A stretch of DNA of 64,000 nucleotides, from positions 137,899-201,898 of the forward strand of contig NW_005201287.1 in the NCBI RefSeq assembly GCF_000372725.1, in the 5' to 3' direction. Both the position numbers and the translations under genes were made by a program. Below the pieces are notes generated by a model that did no database searches, had not been told where the DNA came from, and saw nothing but the letters and a program-made list of their open reading frames with translations. This document shows positions 41,322 through 52,392 of the stretch, in pieces; within the stretch, counting starts at the first letter, position 1; every line of letters begins with the position of its first letter. This DNA comes from Emiliania huxleyi CCMP1516 (taxonomy: Eukaryota; Haptophyta; Isochrysidales; Noelaerhabdaceae).

Positions 41322-41956
41322 AGAGCTGCTTGGGAGCACTGCACGCATGGTTCGAACATGGGGGCGCGTTTCGCAGTTTCGATTGGAGGCTTCCGCAGCC
41401 AATCTCGTCAGCGCTGTGTGGAGCTCCGGGGCGGGAGCCTTTGGTCGGATTTGGTCGGATTTGGGCCACGGCGATGAGCAGGACCAGCTGCTGCCCAAGC
41501 GCAAGGTCGAGGGTGGGACGTGGTGGGGGTCGGGGCAGGGAGGAACGGGAAGCCGTGAGTACACGAGTCTCGGAAAGTCTTTCTGCCGCATTTGGCCTGT
41601 TTTTTTCTGCAAATAGTACAATGTAAACTCTCTCTCTCCCGCACACACACACATATACTCACTCTATATGTGTTAGATCTAATACTGACTCGCTCTCAGT
41701 CTCTGACTGAGTGACTGTATATCTGCAAATATAAGTATACGGTAAACTCTTCTCCCCCACACAATATACAGTACCGCTCTCAGCTCAAAAGAGTCAAGAG
41801 AGATGAGAGTCAAGTCCCACAACTCTCGCTCTACTCTCTGGGGTTTTTGACGAGGTGAGCACTCAAGCCAAAACACACATACACAAGTCACAACACACCT
41901 CCGTGTACTGCTTTGCACATACCGACGACACGCTTTTTGCTCTTCTCTCACTTTGC
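41322..41956. other. Intergenic, microsatellite-rich
   Basis: No gene was seen. About 41625-41780 contains ct and ca runs, atatata stretches and imperfect inverted repeats (ctgagtgactg / cagtctctgactgag). Confidence 0.5.
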
Positions 41957-42745
41957 TCACGTAAGCTCCTCGGGAAAGACGTGCACCGTCCCGCGGAGGC
42001 CGCGGCACGCATGCGCCGAGGCAGCCGGGCGCTCCGTGGGTTCCCCCATGACCTGACGCCGGAATGCCTGGATGCGATGCCAGGACGCATTCTCATAGGC
42101 GTGACGCTGGCCTCGGATGCGGGAGACCTCCTCGCTGAGCGCGTCCTCCACGTCATACTCGCGCCGCTCCAGCGCGCGCCACTCCCTCCAGCGCTTGGTA
42201 AAGGCCTTCTCGTCCCTCAGGCTGCTGAGCGCTGCCCTCGCCTGTTGGCGTGCGGCGGCGGCGCGAGACTTCGACGCGGCCCGCCGCTGCCGCAGCCATG
42301 CCTCCTCGCTCTCCCGGTACTGCTCGAGCCGCCGCTCCCCGCTGTTGTCCAGTTCACGGCGTTGGAACCCGTGATCTGTTGGTTGCATGTGCTTGACGAG
42401 CACGGGACCGCAGCGAGGCTCCACCCCCACTGCGCCGTCCGCGTGCATAACCGCCATCAGAGCGCCGCCCCACAGCACCCTCTCCACCGGCTGGGGGCTG
42501 CCAGCCTCCCGGCAGCGGAGCCCGAGGCGGAGCGACCGAACCGGGCCAACCCATGGTGAGGGTGCTGGGATTGGCGCCGCCCCTTGCCGCATTGAAGCGG
42601 CCGCCGCGCGATCGCGCCGCTCGCGATCGGTCAGCCTTGTGAGGAAGGCGTGGGCCTCCAGCACGCTGCGCGGCATATGCAAGTTCGCACACACATGCAA
42701 TGCCTGTGCAAATGCGTGACGTGAGAGCGTTGGCGAAACCGTCAT
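41957..42745 (-). CDS. Hypothetical protein with Arg/Glu-rich helical region (262 residues)
   Basis: The open frame starts MTVSPTLSRHAFAQALHVCA and has a composition more protein-like than the opposite frames. The second half is strongly helical and charged (RRLEQYRESEEAWLRQRRAA, WREWRALERREYDVEDALSE, HAYENASWHRIQAFRRQVMG), suggesting a coiled coil. No family was recognised. The N-terminal half may include an intron. Confidence 0.45.
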   Translation of the reverse strand: MTVSPTLSRHAFAQALHVCANLHMPRSVLEAHAFLTRLTDRERRDRAAAASMRQGAAPIPAPSPWVGPVRSLRLGLRCREAGSPQPVERVLWGGALMAVMHADGAVGVEPRCGPVLVKHMQPTDHGFQRRELDNSGERRLEQYRESEEAWLRQRRAASKSRAAAARQQARAALSSLRDEKAFTKRWREWRALERREYDVEDALSEEVSRIRGQRHAYENASWHRIQAFRRQVMGEPTERPAASAHACRGLRGTVHVFPEELT

Positions 42746-43709
42746 ATTCGCTGCTGACCTTCACATAAACCTTCGCCGACCGCGAAACCAGTGTGAACAG
42801 GCCAGCGCATAGCGCCAGAGGAGGTATTTTCTTCTCAATAACAAGGCTGTGAAGTAGGGCCCAAGGGGCGCCTGTTGATAGGTCCAGGTGATCGCCTTGG
42901 ATGAGCAATGCATACGCCTAGTTGGACCTCAGATCGCCCGACCGACCGTCCGTCCGTGTTCCGGTGCCCCGATTTTTTTCTTCGATTCTTTCCTCCCGCC
43001 CCCCCTGCCAAAGAGCCTCGCTGTCCGCCTCCCACTTCCTGGCCTGCCGCTCGAGGGCGCGCCTGCCGTCGTCCCGCTGGGCCTTTTGATACATGTGTGT
43101 GTCGGGCTGCTGCAGGTTCTCGGCAGTTGGCGTGGGAGATCAAAGAATTGGAGGGGCCAGTGATACGCACCCCTCACTCGAGCATGGGCCTAACCAGGGC
43201 TCACATCCAGTACGTGGGCCGAGACATCCAACACAACGAGCCGGGATGCGGTGTGTGTGTGTGTGTGGGGGGGGGAGCTTCTGCGGCGTGACATGGCACA
43301 TGCCGTGGAGAGGAGAAAGAACTGGCCTCATGGGCTCGGCAGCTTGTCAGCCTTCAGCCGAAGCTAACGTGAGAGAGTTTTAGCAATACGAACAAAACCA
43401 GTGGCACAAGCCTCGCAGAGGGCTCGGGCTCCGAGTGTCGTGAAGGTTCGTGCCACCTCCGGTGGCTCTACTGTTAGACCGCAGGCAGCGGGCTGGAGCG
43501 CGATTTATTCATGAACATGAGCGCAGGCGAGATCTGTACGTTAACACAACAGGTTTCGTGGTTCGCGTAATGAACACACATCGACGTCGGAGGCAAAATG
43601 AACATCACTCAAAGTTTCACGTGAGGGGGGGGGGCGACCACAGCGCAGCTGGCAAGCTAAAACAGTGCAGTCGGCGTGTTCGCCCTCGCAACCACGTCAG
43701 TTTGGCTGG
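42746..43709. other. Intergenic, no gene seen
   Basis: No domain on either strand. A (gt)n run followed by G9 lies at 43250-43275, and another G9 run near 43626. Confidence 0.45.
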
Positions 43710-45179
43710 CTAGTCCGCCCACGGCCACTGGCATTGCGGCCGCCGCAGCGGCCCACTGCGGCTCACCTCAATCATTGGCGGTGTCCAAGTCCGATCTGGG
43801 TAAATCTCCGCCGTCGGTAGGTAGAATCGCGCCGTCAGCGTGAGATTTGTACCATGCACGTCCTCCGGCACGTACAGCCAATTTTTGCCCTCTCCCGGGT
43901 CGCTTGCTTGGATGTAGATCACAGCATTACCATTTTTCTCGATGACAATGTCGTTCTGGAGGCTGCTAACGACAGCCGCTTGAGTCCCGTTTCGGGGATC
44001 CGCAACAAGGTACTGGTCCACGTACGTGGTGATGGACCAGAAGCCGCGCGCCGAATCGACGGGCGGTGGTGGCGAGAGGGTCAGGGTGTAGTTGCATCCC
44101 CCAAACAGAAACGGCTTGACAAAGTACACGGCATCCTCCGGAAGATTCGCTCCAAGGCCGACATCGGCAATCACAGCCCGGACCGGGTAATCCGTGCCGT
44201 AAGTTCCGACCGAGCCCGAGATGCCGAGCCAGCTCCTGGGCCTAGGGATAGGCCACCGCAAAAGGCGATACTCTTCAGTCCATTCGGTCAGATTGAGCGC
44301 TTGGCATTGTAGCAGTGTTCCAGCCTTCTCCGCCCCTGCCATGAGAGTAGCTTCAGAGCTCTCCTCCACGACTGGCCAAACGTCCGCCATGAATGGCGCG
44401 TCGTCTGCTGTCGGTTTGTTGTCCACCATGAGTTGAGTAGCATTACCGAAAAACTCAAGCGCGCTCATGGAGTTAACAATGTCCCGAGCAGAGAGCGAGC
44501 TGTCTGCGCTTGAGTCCCACGCAGGGTTGGGATCGTCACTTGACAGGCCACGCAGCTGGTACTGCAACTGCAACGCGTTAGTAGACACGAGGTCGCCGCC
44601 CTCAAGCGGCGCAGTCCTCCCCAGCAGCCACAGGTTCGTCGTGTTTGACACGATGGTGATGTTCATGTTGTCATCGGGGCACGGTGTGTAGTCGTCACTG
44701 ACGAGGTGCGGGGCAAGGCTGATGCAGACGACTTGCTCTTTGTACAACAATTCAGGGTTGCCGATCACGTTCGTCCAGAAGTCCATGATCTGGAAGAGGC
44801 CGTACCGGCTGCGATGGTCCGCCTTGGGGATGGTTAGCACGACAGGCTCTTGGCCGACGTCCAGAAAGGCCGAGGAGTAGAGAGTGTCGACGTTCGGGTT
44901 GACGACGCCTCGGAAGTCGGGCGTGGGGAACTTGAGGACATGCGCGAACGTGTTGACGAACGTGTCTCGCGTAACATTGAGGTAGTTGTCTTGGACCATG
45001 CGGAGGGAGACGTCGAGAGTTGCGCCCATCAGCACGAGGGGCAGCGCAAACTCGTACGATCGAGCAACCTTGAGCTCATCGGACCCGGTCAGGTTGGCGA
45101 CCGTCGGGCAGAATTCGAGACGGGTAGTGCGGTTGGCTGGCATCGGGAGGCCAACAGCCCCAGCGATGAGCGTCAGCAT
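43710..45179 (-). CDS. DUF1254/DUF1214 domain secreted protein
   Basis: 489 residues in one exon. A short hydrophobic leader (MLTLIAGAVGLPMPAN) is followed by the DUF1254 block (VNTFAHVLKFPTPDFRGVVN, NVDTLYSSAFLDVGQEPVVL, RYGLFQIMDFWTNVIGNPE). The C-terminal DUF1214 block has RGFWSITTYVDQYLVADPRN, IVIEKNGNAVIYIQASDPGE and LTLTARFYLPTAEI. Several Asn-X-Ser/Thr sites fit passage through the secretory pathway. The family is widespread in bacteria and in large DNA viruses and protists; its reaction is not established. The start lies 346 bp from the divergent sulfatase start, so the two may share a promoter region. Confidence 0.85.
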   Translation of the reverse strand: MLTLIAGAVGLPMPANRTTRLEFCPTVANLTGSDELKVARSYEFALPLVLMGATLDVSLRMVQDNYLNVTRDTFVNTFAHVLKFPTPDFRGVVNPNVDTLYSSAFLDVGQEPVVLTIPKADHRSRYGLFQIMDFWTNVIGNPELLYKEQVVCISLAPHLVSDDYTPCPDDNMNITIVSNTTNLWLLGRTAPLEGGDLVSTNALQLQYQLRGLSSDDPNPAWDSSADSSLSARDIVNSMSALEFFGNATQLMVDNKPTADDAPFMADVWPVVEESSEATLMAGAEKAGTLLQCQALNLTEWTEEYRLLRWPIPRPRSWLGISGSVGTYGTDYPVRAVIADVGLGANLPEDAVYFVKPFLFGGCNYTLTLSPPPPVDSARGFWSITTYVDQYLVADPRNGTQAAVVSSLQNDIVIEKNGNAVIYIQASDPGEGKNWLYVPEDVHGTNLTLTARFYLPTAEIYPDRTWTPPMIEVSRSGPLRRPQCQWPWAD

Positions 45180-45525
45180 TCTGGCTTGCGGAAGAGGACC
45201 AGCTCAAAAGTGAGAGCCGACGAGCAGCGTTCGGATCTCAGTTTGTTCAGGAGGGGACTTGAATAGATCTAAAACATCCCCTCTGCGGGCCTGATGCCGG
45301 GGTGAGAAGACACAGAAAACTATGAATCTGAGACCGATACGTCGCAGTTCTCTTGTTTCGGCGGTTAGTGGTCACGAACCGAACACCGTTCGCAGCCTCG
45401 TCGCAAACAGTCCACCCTCGCATCAGAGCTCACACGAAATCCGCTTTCTCTTTTACAAGGACGCCCGAGAAAAGTGGTCTCCGACAAAGTGGTCGCACTA
45501 ACTAGGAGCTGCAGACAACGATCCC
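45180..45525. promoter_or_regulatory. Shared divergent promoter region
   Basis: 346 bp separate the start codons of the DUF1254/1214 gene (minus) and the sulfatase gene (plus). I see no clear TATA box or repeat in it. The bidirectional arrangement is an inference from geometry only. Confidence 0.4.
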
Positions 45526-47585
45526 ATGCTGGCCTTTCTCTCGTCCGTGTCGATGCCGTCCACCGTACGCACCACACCGCCCAACCTTGTCCTGGTCATG
45601 CTTGACGACCTCGGCTGGGCTGGCGCGCAGCATAGCCGCTCTTGCCCATTCTCTCCCACGCTCTCACCGGCGCTGGCCTTGCCTGCCCACAGACGTCGGA
45701 TTCCACGGCTCCAACTTTCCCACGCCCGCCATGGACGAGCTTGTCAACGGCGGGCTCGAGCTCAAACGGCTTTACGTTAACCCCACATGCAGCCCAACCC
45801 GAAGCGCTGCGCTCACTGGTCGGCATCCGTTCAACATGGGCATGCAGCACTGGACCACCACCTTTCCGGGCTCGACTGCTGCTCTCCCGCTGGACGTCCC
45901 AACCCTCGCCGAAGAGCTGAAGGCCAAGGCTGGATATCGAACAGAGGTGAGTAGCCGTCAATACACACTCACGGCCGGATATCTTCTGACACGTCCGTGC
46001 GACTGTGCCCTCTCCAGATGGTTGGCAAGTGGCAGTGCGTCGCGCCATTGTCAACTGACACGTCCATCGAGCTAACGTACTAAGCTTAGTTCTCTCATAC
46101 GTGTAGCCTCGGCGCGGCAAAAGAGAGCAACCTGCCGCACCGTCGCGGCTTCGACAACTTCTACGGCATCCTGCAGGGCGCAACCGATCTGTACGAGCGT
46201 ACGCTGGGCTTTTGCATCAATGAGGCGTTCGGCGTCGCGAACGGGACGTGCTTGCCGTGGGCCACCGCTAGCGGCAAGTCTCCTCTCGAGTCTGAGTTGG
46301 ACGACAACGTGTTCTACGACTTTTGGGAGAATTCTCGTCCGGTCTGGGAGGATAAGGGAACCTACGTCATGGTACGCGGCTCCACTCCCCGAGCTCCCCC
46401 GCCCGCCGCTTCAGCAATACCGGGTACCAAACGCCCCGACGCCGAATTTATCGTCCACTCGCTTGCCGCGCCTGGCAGGACTCGTACATTGAGCGGGTCG
46501 AGCGCATCATTGACCAGGCTGGATCGACAGAGTCCAATCCTACCGCGGAACCCCTGTTCCTCTACTTCGCAGAGCAGGCCGTGCACGCTCCCCTACAGGC
46601 TCCGCCGCAACCAGAGCACCTGCAGGCTTGCGTTGACGCCGGAGTCACAGGCAGCAGCTCGGCAGGGAACCGCGACATGAGCAACCGCACGGTGTTGTGC
46701 TCGATGGCAAACAAGGTCGATCATTCCATCGGCCGCCTCGTGGAAGCGCTCAAGAAGAATGGCATGTGGGACAACACGCTCGTTTGGGTGCTTACCGACA
46801 ACGGGGGCATGGTTGACTGGGGTGGCGAGCTACTGGGCTGGTACGCCACCACCTCCTCCTCCAACTGGCCGCTGCGGGGGATGAAGACGACTCTGTTCGA
46901 CGGCGGTGTTCGCGCAGTCAGCTTCATGACAGGGGGTTACCTTCCACAGTCGGCGCGTGGGCAGACGAGTTCAGAACTGTTGCATGCGGTCGACATCACA
47001 CCCACGCTTCTCGCCCTCGCCGGCGTGTCCGAGGCTGACTCCCCGCCCATGGATGGGCTCGATGCATGGGGCGCTGTCACCACAGGCGGCACCACAGGCC
47101 GCGATGAGATCCCCATCAACATCGATGTCGGCAGCAAATTCGGCGATGCCATTGAAGACTTTCCCGCCAACATGCTCATCCCAATGCTTGTCCCCAACTG
47201 GGCTCCAAACCCCCGCCTGGGCGTCCGTGGCGGGGCAAACTTTAGCGCGCTCATATCTTGGCCATACAAGATCATCGTCGGGCTGCCCTCGAATGCAATT
47301 CCGGCGGACAAGTGGGGGTGGTGGTCCATCGAAAATTACAGCATGGTGAAGGGCCCTCCGGCCCGTGAGCATCCGCGCGCTCCCGTGCGCCTTTACAACC
47401 TCGAAGCGGACGAGGGTGAGCACAATGATCTCTCGGCAGCCCTTCCAGAGGTGGTCGAGCGGCTCATGCAGCGGGTTGCGTTCTACGCCAACCCAGACAA
47501 CGGCTTTCGCCGCCCGCAGAACAACATCCCACGCCTCAGGGCAAACCCAATGAAGCAGAACTGGACCATCGGACCCTTCCTGTGA
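45526..47585 (+). CDS. Sulfatase (arylsulfatase family)
   Basis: Exons 45526-45622, 45693-45946, 46018-46034, 46107-46371 and 46479-47585 sum to 1740 nt (579 residues). Joining them gives PNLVLVMLDDLGWADVGFHG, the active-site signature CSPTRSAALTGR (Cys converted to formylglycine in this family), GYRTEMVGKWHLGAAKESNL and RRGFDNFYG. Exon 6-like text is not needed. VWVLTDNGG, the metal-binding DNG motif, and LRGMKTTLFDGGVR follow, with a C-terminal domain ending NWTIGPFL. The first intron uses a GC donor (45623-45692). Exon 3 is a 17-nt microexon whose inclusion restores the invariant GKWHLG. The enzyme would hydrolyse sulfate esters, probably of sulfated polysaccharides outside the cell or in a lysosome-like compartment. 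A classical signal peptide is not obvious. Confidence 0.9.
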
Positions 47586-47589
47586 GACG

Positions 47590-47760
47590 GTGTTGATTAA
47601 CGGGTGTGAGACCAACAGTGTTGATTAACGGAGGAGGATGGCTGGCTGGCTCTCTACCCTTTCCGGTGGGACGGTGTTGATTAACGGGTTGTGATACCAA
47701 CGGTGTGTTGTCTGTTGATTAATGGAGGAGCAGGAGGATGGCTGGCTCTCCATGACTAGA
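47590..47760. repeat. Tandem repeat around gtgttgattaacgg
   Basis: gttgattaacgg or gttgattaatgg occurs four times (47592, 47621, 47675, 47714), interleaved with gaggatggctggct. Two units of about 70-85 bp immediately follow the sulfatase stop codon. Confidence 0.7.
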
Positions 47761-48558
47761 TAGCTGCTGCGCGTGGGAGAGAGGCGGAAGCGTGATGTTT
47801 TCTTGAGACTGTGTTAGTGCCAGCACGCGCCAGCCTGCACCCTCCCGTGTCGTGCCTGTCTGCTGCCGTGTGGGAGAGTTTTTTGTCTGATTTCTTGCTC
47901 TTGCTGCAGTTGTTTTTTTCGGCATTTCGCTTGGCGCTTGCGCGCGCCCGCGCGCACACGCCGCGCTCTGAGACGTGAGAGGTGAGAGGGACTTGCTACA
48001 TATGCTCTCTCGCCTACAGTGCTACACGGCCGTGTTTAGGCGGACAAAGCTCAAAGCTCAAATGACGGATTTTAAATATATTAATAATTGGTGTGCGAGC
48101 GTTTTGTTGTCAATACGCGAACTCCAAAAGTACCGCACCCACGATACGGCACGATTAGAATATGAGGAGGGCAGATCCGCCCGCCTCGCACTCCGGACGC
48201 CGGCAGGCGGAGTCGCCCCCGTTTGTGCTCTGCGGCACGCGGCCGTGCTCCCGGCCGCTGGCTCGCCACCCGGAGCGAGGCGGCCCCGGCGCACACCCGG
48301 CGGTCAGCTGACGGGCGGCGGCGCGCGGAGGCTGGTGCCGGAAGGGTGCTCCGGCGGCGCCGTCAGCGGCGAGGCAGTCAGTCTCGAGGAAGGGGCGCGG
48401 CGGGAGGGTGGCGGCCTCGACGGTCTTGTATAAATAAAGAAAACGGGCACGCCAAACGAGGGGTGGGAGAAGGACAGGGTCCCACCTGCACGAGCAGGAA
48501 AGCTGAGGGCCAGCCTCGTAGAATTCTTGCACATCCGTTATTACTCGGAAACCACCAC
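47761..48558. other. Intergenic, no gene seen
   Basis: An AT island (ttttaaatatattaataatt at about 48068) stands out in GC-rich surroundings. The open frames upstream of the rubredoxin start are not supported. Confidence 0.45.
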
Positions 48559-49157
48559 ATGAAGATCTTCGGGCTCCTCGTGTTGCTCGCGCCGACCGGC
48601 GAGGCGCTCGCGTCGCCCGGCGCGGCGCTGCGGCTGCGCACACCGCTGCGCACCGCTCCGGCCACCATGCAGATCTTCGGCAAGAAGAAGGAGAAAATTC
48701 CCACGCTGGAGGAGCGCGGCTACTGGGCGGGCGAGTGGGTGTGTGCAGACTGCGGGTACATCTACGAGCCGGATCCGAAGGATCCGTTCGAGGAGCTGCC
48801 GCCCTACTGGAAATGCCCTCAGTGCGCCGGGCCGCGCCGTCGCTTCATCAAGAAGGCGGGAGACGTCCTCGGAAAGCTCGACGACACGTGCGCCGCCTCT
48901 CGCCCACCCTCCACAGCGGCGCCCGCGCCGCCGCCGCCGCCCGCGTCGCCGCCGCCGCCCGCCCGCCGGAGCAGCACGCCGCCGGAGCGGCGACGCGACT
49001 GCCACCGCCCGCCGGCCCCACCAGCCATGGCACTCCGCACCGCTCGCTTGGCCGCATTCCACCCGAGCCTCCTGCCCTCGCCAGGCCGATGACGGCCTTC
49101 ATCGGCGTCTGCTTCGCCGCGATCGCCTACCTTATCTACGTCGCGATCTCCACCTAG
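48559..49157 (+). CDS. Plastid rubredoxin with C-terminal membrane anchor (RBD1/RubA-like)
   Basis: Two exons (48559-48887 and 49085-49157) joined in phase 2 across a 197-nt GT-AG intron encode 133 residues. The N-terminus MKIFGLLVLLAPTGEALASP looks like a signal peptide followed by an Arg/Ala-rich transit-like stretch, as in secondary plastids. The rubredoxin domain (about residues 55-95) has WVCADCGYIYEP and WKCPQCAGPRRRF, i.e. two CxxC iron ligands. Exon 2 adds a single span FIGVCFAAIAYLIYVAIS. This architecture matches the rubredoxin that helps assemble photosystem II in algae, plants and cyanobacteria. It would bind one iron and sit in the thylakoid membrane. The ATG chosen is the first Met that gives a hydrophobic leader. 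Confidence 0.88.
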
Positions 49158-50671
49158 TTTTCACGCGAGAGACTCGAGGGTGCGAGGCAGAGCCGCGCCT
49201 GCCGCCCGGCCTGAGAAGGGGTCGGGGCGGCGAGGCCGGGGGAGGGCCACTCCCTCTTCTTCCGCAGAATCCTCCGCTGCTTGGCGCCGTACGGATGCTG
49301 CGCTTTGCAGGCGCCCCTGTGCCTCCCGTAGGATGCCCTTGACTCCTCTTCGTGCGATTGTCTCCCCTCTGTCTCTGTCTTTTTCCGTCCTTCTCGCTGC
49401 TCTCTCGAGTCTCGTCTCTGGCGTCTGGGGTGTGGGGAGAACGCCCTTCGAGTTTCGTTTCTGCGTAATCACCCTGTGCACATTTTGCGAAAAAAATGGA
49501 GCTGGGACCGTGATTGATAATACGTCACAGTGTCGACACCATTTGTGATTGGTGTTTAGAGAGACGCGGGGCTGGGACACGGCGGGTGTGCGGCCCGCTG
49601 CGCGGCGGTGCCGGTGCCGAGAGGGGGGGGGGGGGGGGGGGCGAAGGAAGCCAAGGCGAAGACGGCGTGAGGGACGGGTCGTGGTTCCCTTTCACCACTG
49701 CCTCTCTCAGATCTCAGTAGAGCTTTGTCCCGGACGACTGCGTCCCGAGGCCGGGGGCGGAGGCGAGCCGCGTCGGAGGCTGTACCTGGGAGAAGAGAAG
49801 AAGAGAAGAGGGGAGGGGGTTACCCGAGGGCCGCGCGCGATGAGGAGCGCAGCGGGGGGATGTGCATGTGTGTGCAGACGCGAGGAGACGCGCGGGGGGA
49901 CTGTTGACGCGGGGGGGGGACTCTCCTGCCCCCACTTCTTTGCCGGCGGCACCGCCTTGCCCTCCTTCGAGTCCTTCCGGACCTGGGGTGGGAGAGGTTG
50001 GGGGCTGCAGGGGACCGTGCAGGGCGGCGGGCGGGGCGGTGGCAGCCGAAGCCGCCCCGGCGCGTGGCGAGGAGAAGAGAAGAGGAAGGGCTAGAAGAAG
50101 CGGGGGCGGTGGCAACCGGCACGGTGTGCGTGTGTGCGGCAAGGGGTTTGCAGGCGCGAGGGCGCGCGATAGTGTCCAACCGCTCTCTTCAGCGTGGTGC
50201 GCACGACAGACACCCGCCCCGCGCCTCTCCCGCTCTCGTGCCGCGCGCGCCTGTGCGATGTAGTCGCGCGGCGACGGAGGGGCTTTGGACGCGTCGAGCT
50301 GTGTGTATGCGCGCGACTTTGTTGGCGCCCCCGCGCCGCCGCCGCTCTGGCTCTGGGCGATGACGAGGAGGAGGAGGAGGAGGAGGAGGGCGAGGGACAG
50401 GTATATCGTGCGGCAGGGCAGGCCTAGTCGCGAGACCGGAAGAGACCGGCGTTAAGGCTCTCCGCAGCGTCACGGACGCGTCCCGACTAACACAGGCCAC
50501 GCACCGGAGGTCATCAGCGGTGCCTCGAGGCCGGGCAGCAGGGAGCACGGCTCGCCTGTGCGCGGGCGGAGCTGTCAGGACAGCTGTGTCGCCTCCTGGG
50601 TACGTCGCTGCCTCCACGATCGCCGACCCTATCATCTTTTGCGCCGAACGGACACCCGCCCTACGCGCTAT
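49158..50671. other. Intergenic, G-rich, no gene seen
   Basis: G runs (G18-type near 49623-49640, G9 near 49910) and gaggagga runs (50360-50390). Many open frames on both strands are Gly/Arg/Pro-rich artefacts. Confidence 0.45.
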
Positions 50672-50962
50672 CTATGCGGCGCGGCGCGCACAGAGGGTGC
50701 CGTTGACAAGCGAGCCGTTGCCGTCGTAGACGCCCTCGCCCCACAGCGAGCCCTGCGTCGTGTTCGGGAGCAGCACGCAGGTGCTATTGGCCTCCGTGAG
50801 CTTGGCAAACTCGCCGTACTCAGCCGGCACTTCCGTCGGAACCCAGTACTCGAGCCAGGCGGGGCGGGGCTCGGCGACAGCCGCGGCCTCCTCCTCGTCA
50901 GAAACAACGTCGGGCGAATACGCTGCGCACACGCTGAGGACGAGGAAGGAGGCGACGCGCAT
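50672..50962 (-). CDS. Small secreted protein, hypothetical (96 residues)
   Basis: From the Met at 50962, MRVASFLVLSVCAAYS forms a signal peptide. The mature part is acidic (DEEEAAAVAEPRP), then WLEYWVPTEVPAEYGEFAKL, with several potential N-glycosylation sites (ANSTC, PNTTQ, GNGSL, VNGTL). The end is possibly cut by an intron, since DGNGSLVNGTL resembles DGQLLVNGTF of the 55.3-kb fragment. Family not recognised. Confidence 0.4.
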   Translation of the reverse strand: MRVASFLVLSVCAAYSPDVVSDEEEAAAVAEPRPAWLEYWVPTEVPAEYGEFAKLTEANSTCVLLPNTTQGSLWGEGVYDGNGSLVNGTLCARRAA

Positions 50963-50983
50963 CGGGCCGCTGGGATTGCACAA

Positions 50984-51420
50984 CGAGGCGCTCTGAGCCA
51001 GTGTTCACAGCCTCTGTCTCTCGAGTTCTCGAGGTTGATATCCTTTGGCCGCGTTGGGTAGCGAGGATTGGTGTGACGCGATCCACGCAGGCATGTTTTC
51101 TGACGGCCGACCGTCAGTGCACGGAGTTGCCCCTTCTCCGACTGCCCCGGCTAGTTCCTGAGGTCGCGCGGGGCTGACCCCTGCCCGTCCCCCGAGACCT
51201 AGCGCGGGTAGGTTGGAGGCTGCAAGGAAGGGCTGTGTAAGAAGCCGATCCCCGTAGTTCGCACCGCTCCTCCCCATCGGGCCGCATAAGCGGCCACGCC
51301 TCGCAGATTCGTTTCTCGCGCCTGGGTCAGGCGCGCGGGGCAAGTTCACAGCCTTGTTACTGAGAAGAAAATACGTCCTACGGCGCTGTGCGCTGGTCTG
51401 TGAGAGGTTGAGGTCGAGCC
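50984..51420. other. Intergenic, no gene seen
   Basis: No protein domain, and no structured RNA that I can support. Confidence 0.4.
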
Positions 51421-51429
51421 CTGTTCACA

Positions 51430-51710
51430 GAAACGCACAACCCCGGGCCCCGAAATCCTGTGTTCACGCACAACCCCGGGCCCGAAATCGCACAGAGACA
51501 GTCACGAAACACGAAAAAAAAAACGAGGTCCCAGGGAGGGCGAGCAAAAACCTCGTTTCCCCGCAAAACACAAAACCCCAGGACCGAAGACGCACAAGCA
51601 CAGACAGTCGAGAAGGGAGAGACAGCAACGACAGTCAGAAGTCAAGCCTGTGTTCACGTAAAAAGCACAACCCCGGGCCCGTGTTCACGCAGAAACCCCG
51701 GAGCCTGTTC
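51430..51710. repeat. Array of cacaaccccgggcccgaaat-type repeats
   Basis: At least four related units, near 51436, 51470, 51567 and 51667, each with cacaAccccRggRccg and often preceded by tgttcacg. One further copy is at 5139-5174. This is a short interspersed or satellite-like repeat. Confidence 0.65.
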
Positions 51711-51719
51711 ACACATTGC

Positions 51720-52392
51720 TGCGAGCGCGATCTTTTTGGGGGGTCCTGAGGGCACCCTACGCCAAGTAAAAGAGCCTAGGCTCCTATGGGAAAATGCCAA
51801 CATTCAGATTTCCGCGTCCTTTGCGTTGTGTTGCTCCTTTCTAAAAGGTTGAAATTAGTAAAGGTTTTGGCTCCTGTGGGCGCACCCGCTCTCTCCCTCG
51901 CAAGACAAAGAATACGTCTCCCATCCACTTCTTTTGAAAGCTCAGTGTCTTGCGAGGGAGTTTTGATTTTGTGTTGTAGAAGGGGTCCGCGCGATCCTCA
52001 AGAAGCTCCCTCGCACGACACTGGTTACGCAACGGGACTGGCGCGAAGAATTCTTGACCAGCAAGCCCCTCTCACAGCAGACTGGCACGGACTGGCACCA
52101 CAAAAGGCACAGCAGTCGAAGAAGAACTCTGAATGGGGTGCTGACGGCGTGCCGTCCTCATTCCCTCCCTTCGGCTCTCTGTTTCTTCTGCCACCGCAGA
52201 GCGGTGCGCGCCAAGTCCCGTGCTAGTGTCGTGCGATAAATAAATAAAACGGACACCTCTACGGCTCTAGTAGGAGATGGGTAAAAAGGAACAGGTCCCC
52301 GCCCTGCGGTCTGCGAGGGATTTGTTGTACAATTCTTTAACAAAGGCGGAAAACGCGACAGTGGCAGCGCTGCAGGGCAAGGGCTTTCGTCG
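51720..52392. other. Repeat-rich spacer, no gene seen
   Basis: It contains ccctcgcacgacactgg (52008-52024, minus orientation of the dispersed 5' motif), cgtgctagtgtcgtgcga (52219-52236, plus), and an AT-richer tract at 51780-51980. No protein domain. Confidence 0.45.

Noticed and set aside
40594-41616. Arg-rich 340-residue frame over the ankyrin gene
   Set aside because: Shadow of the Ala/Glu coiled-coil coding region in another frame.
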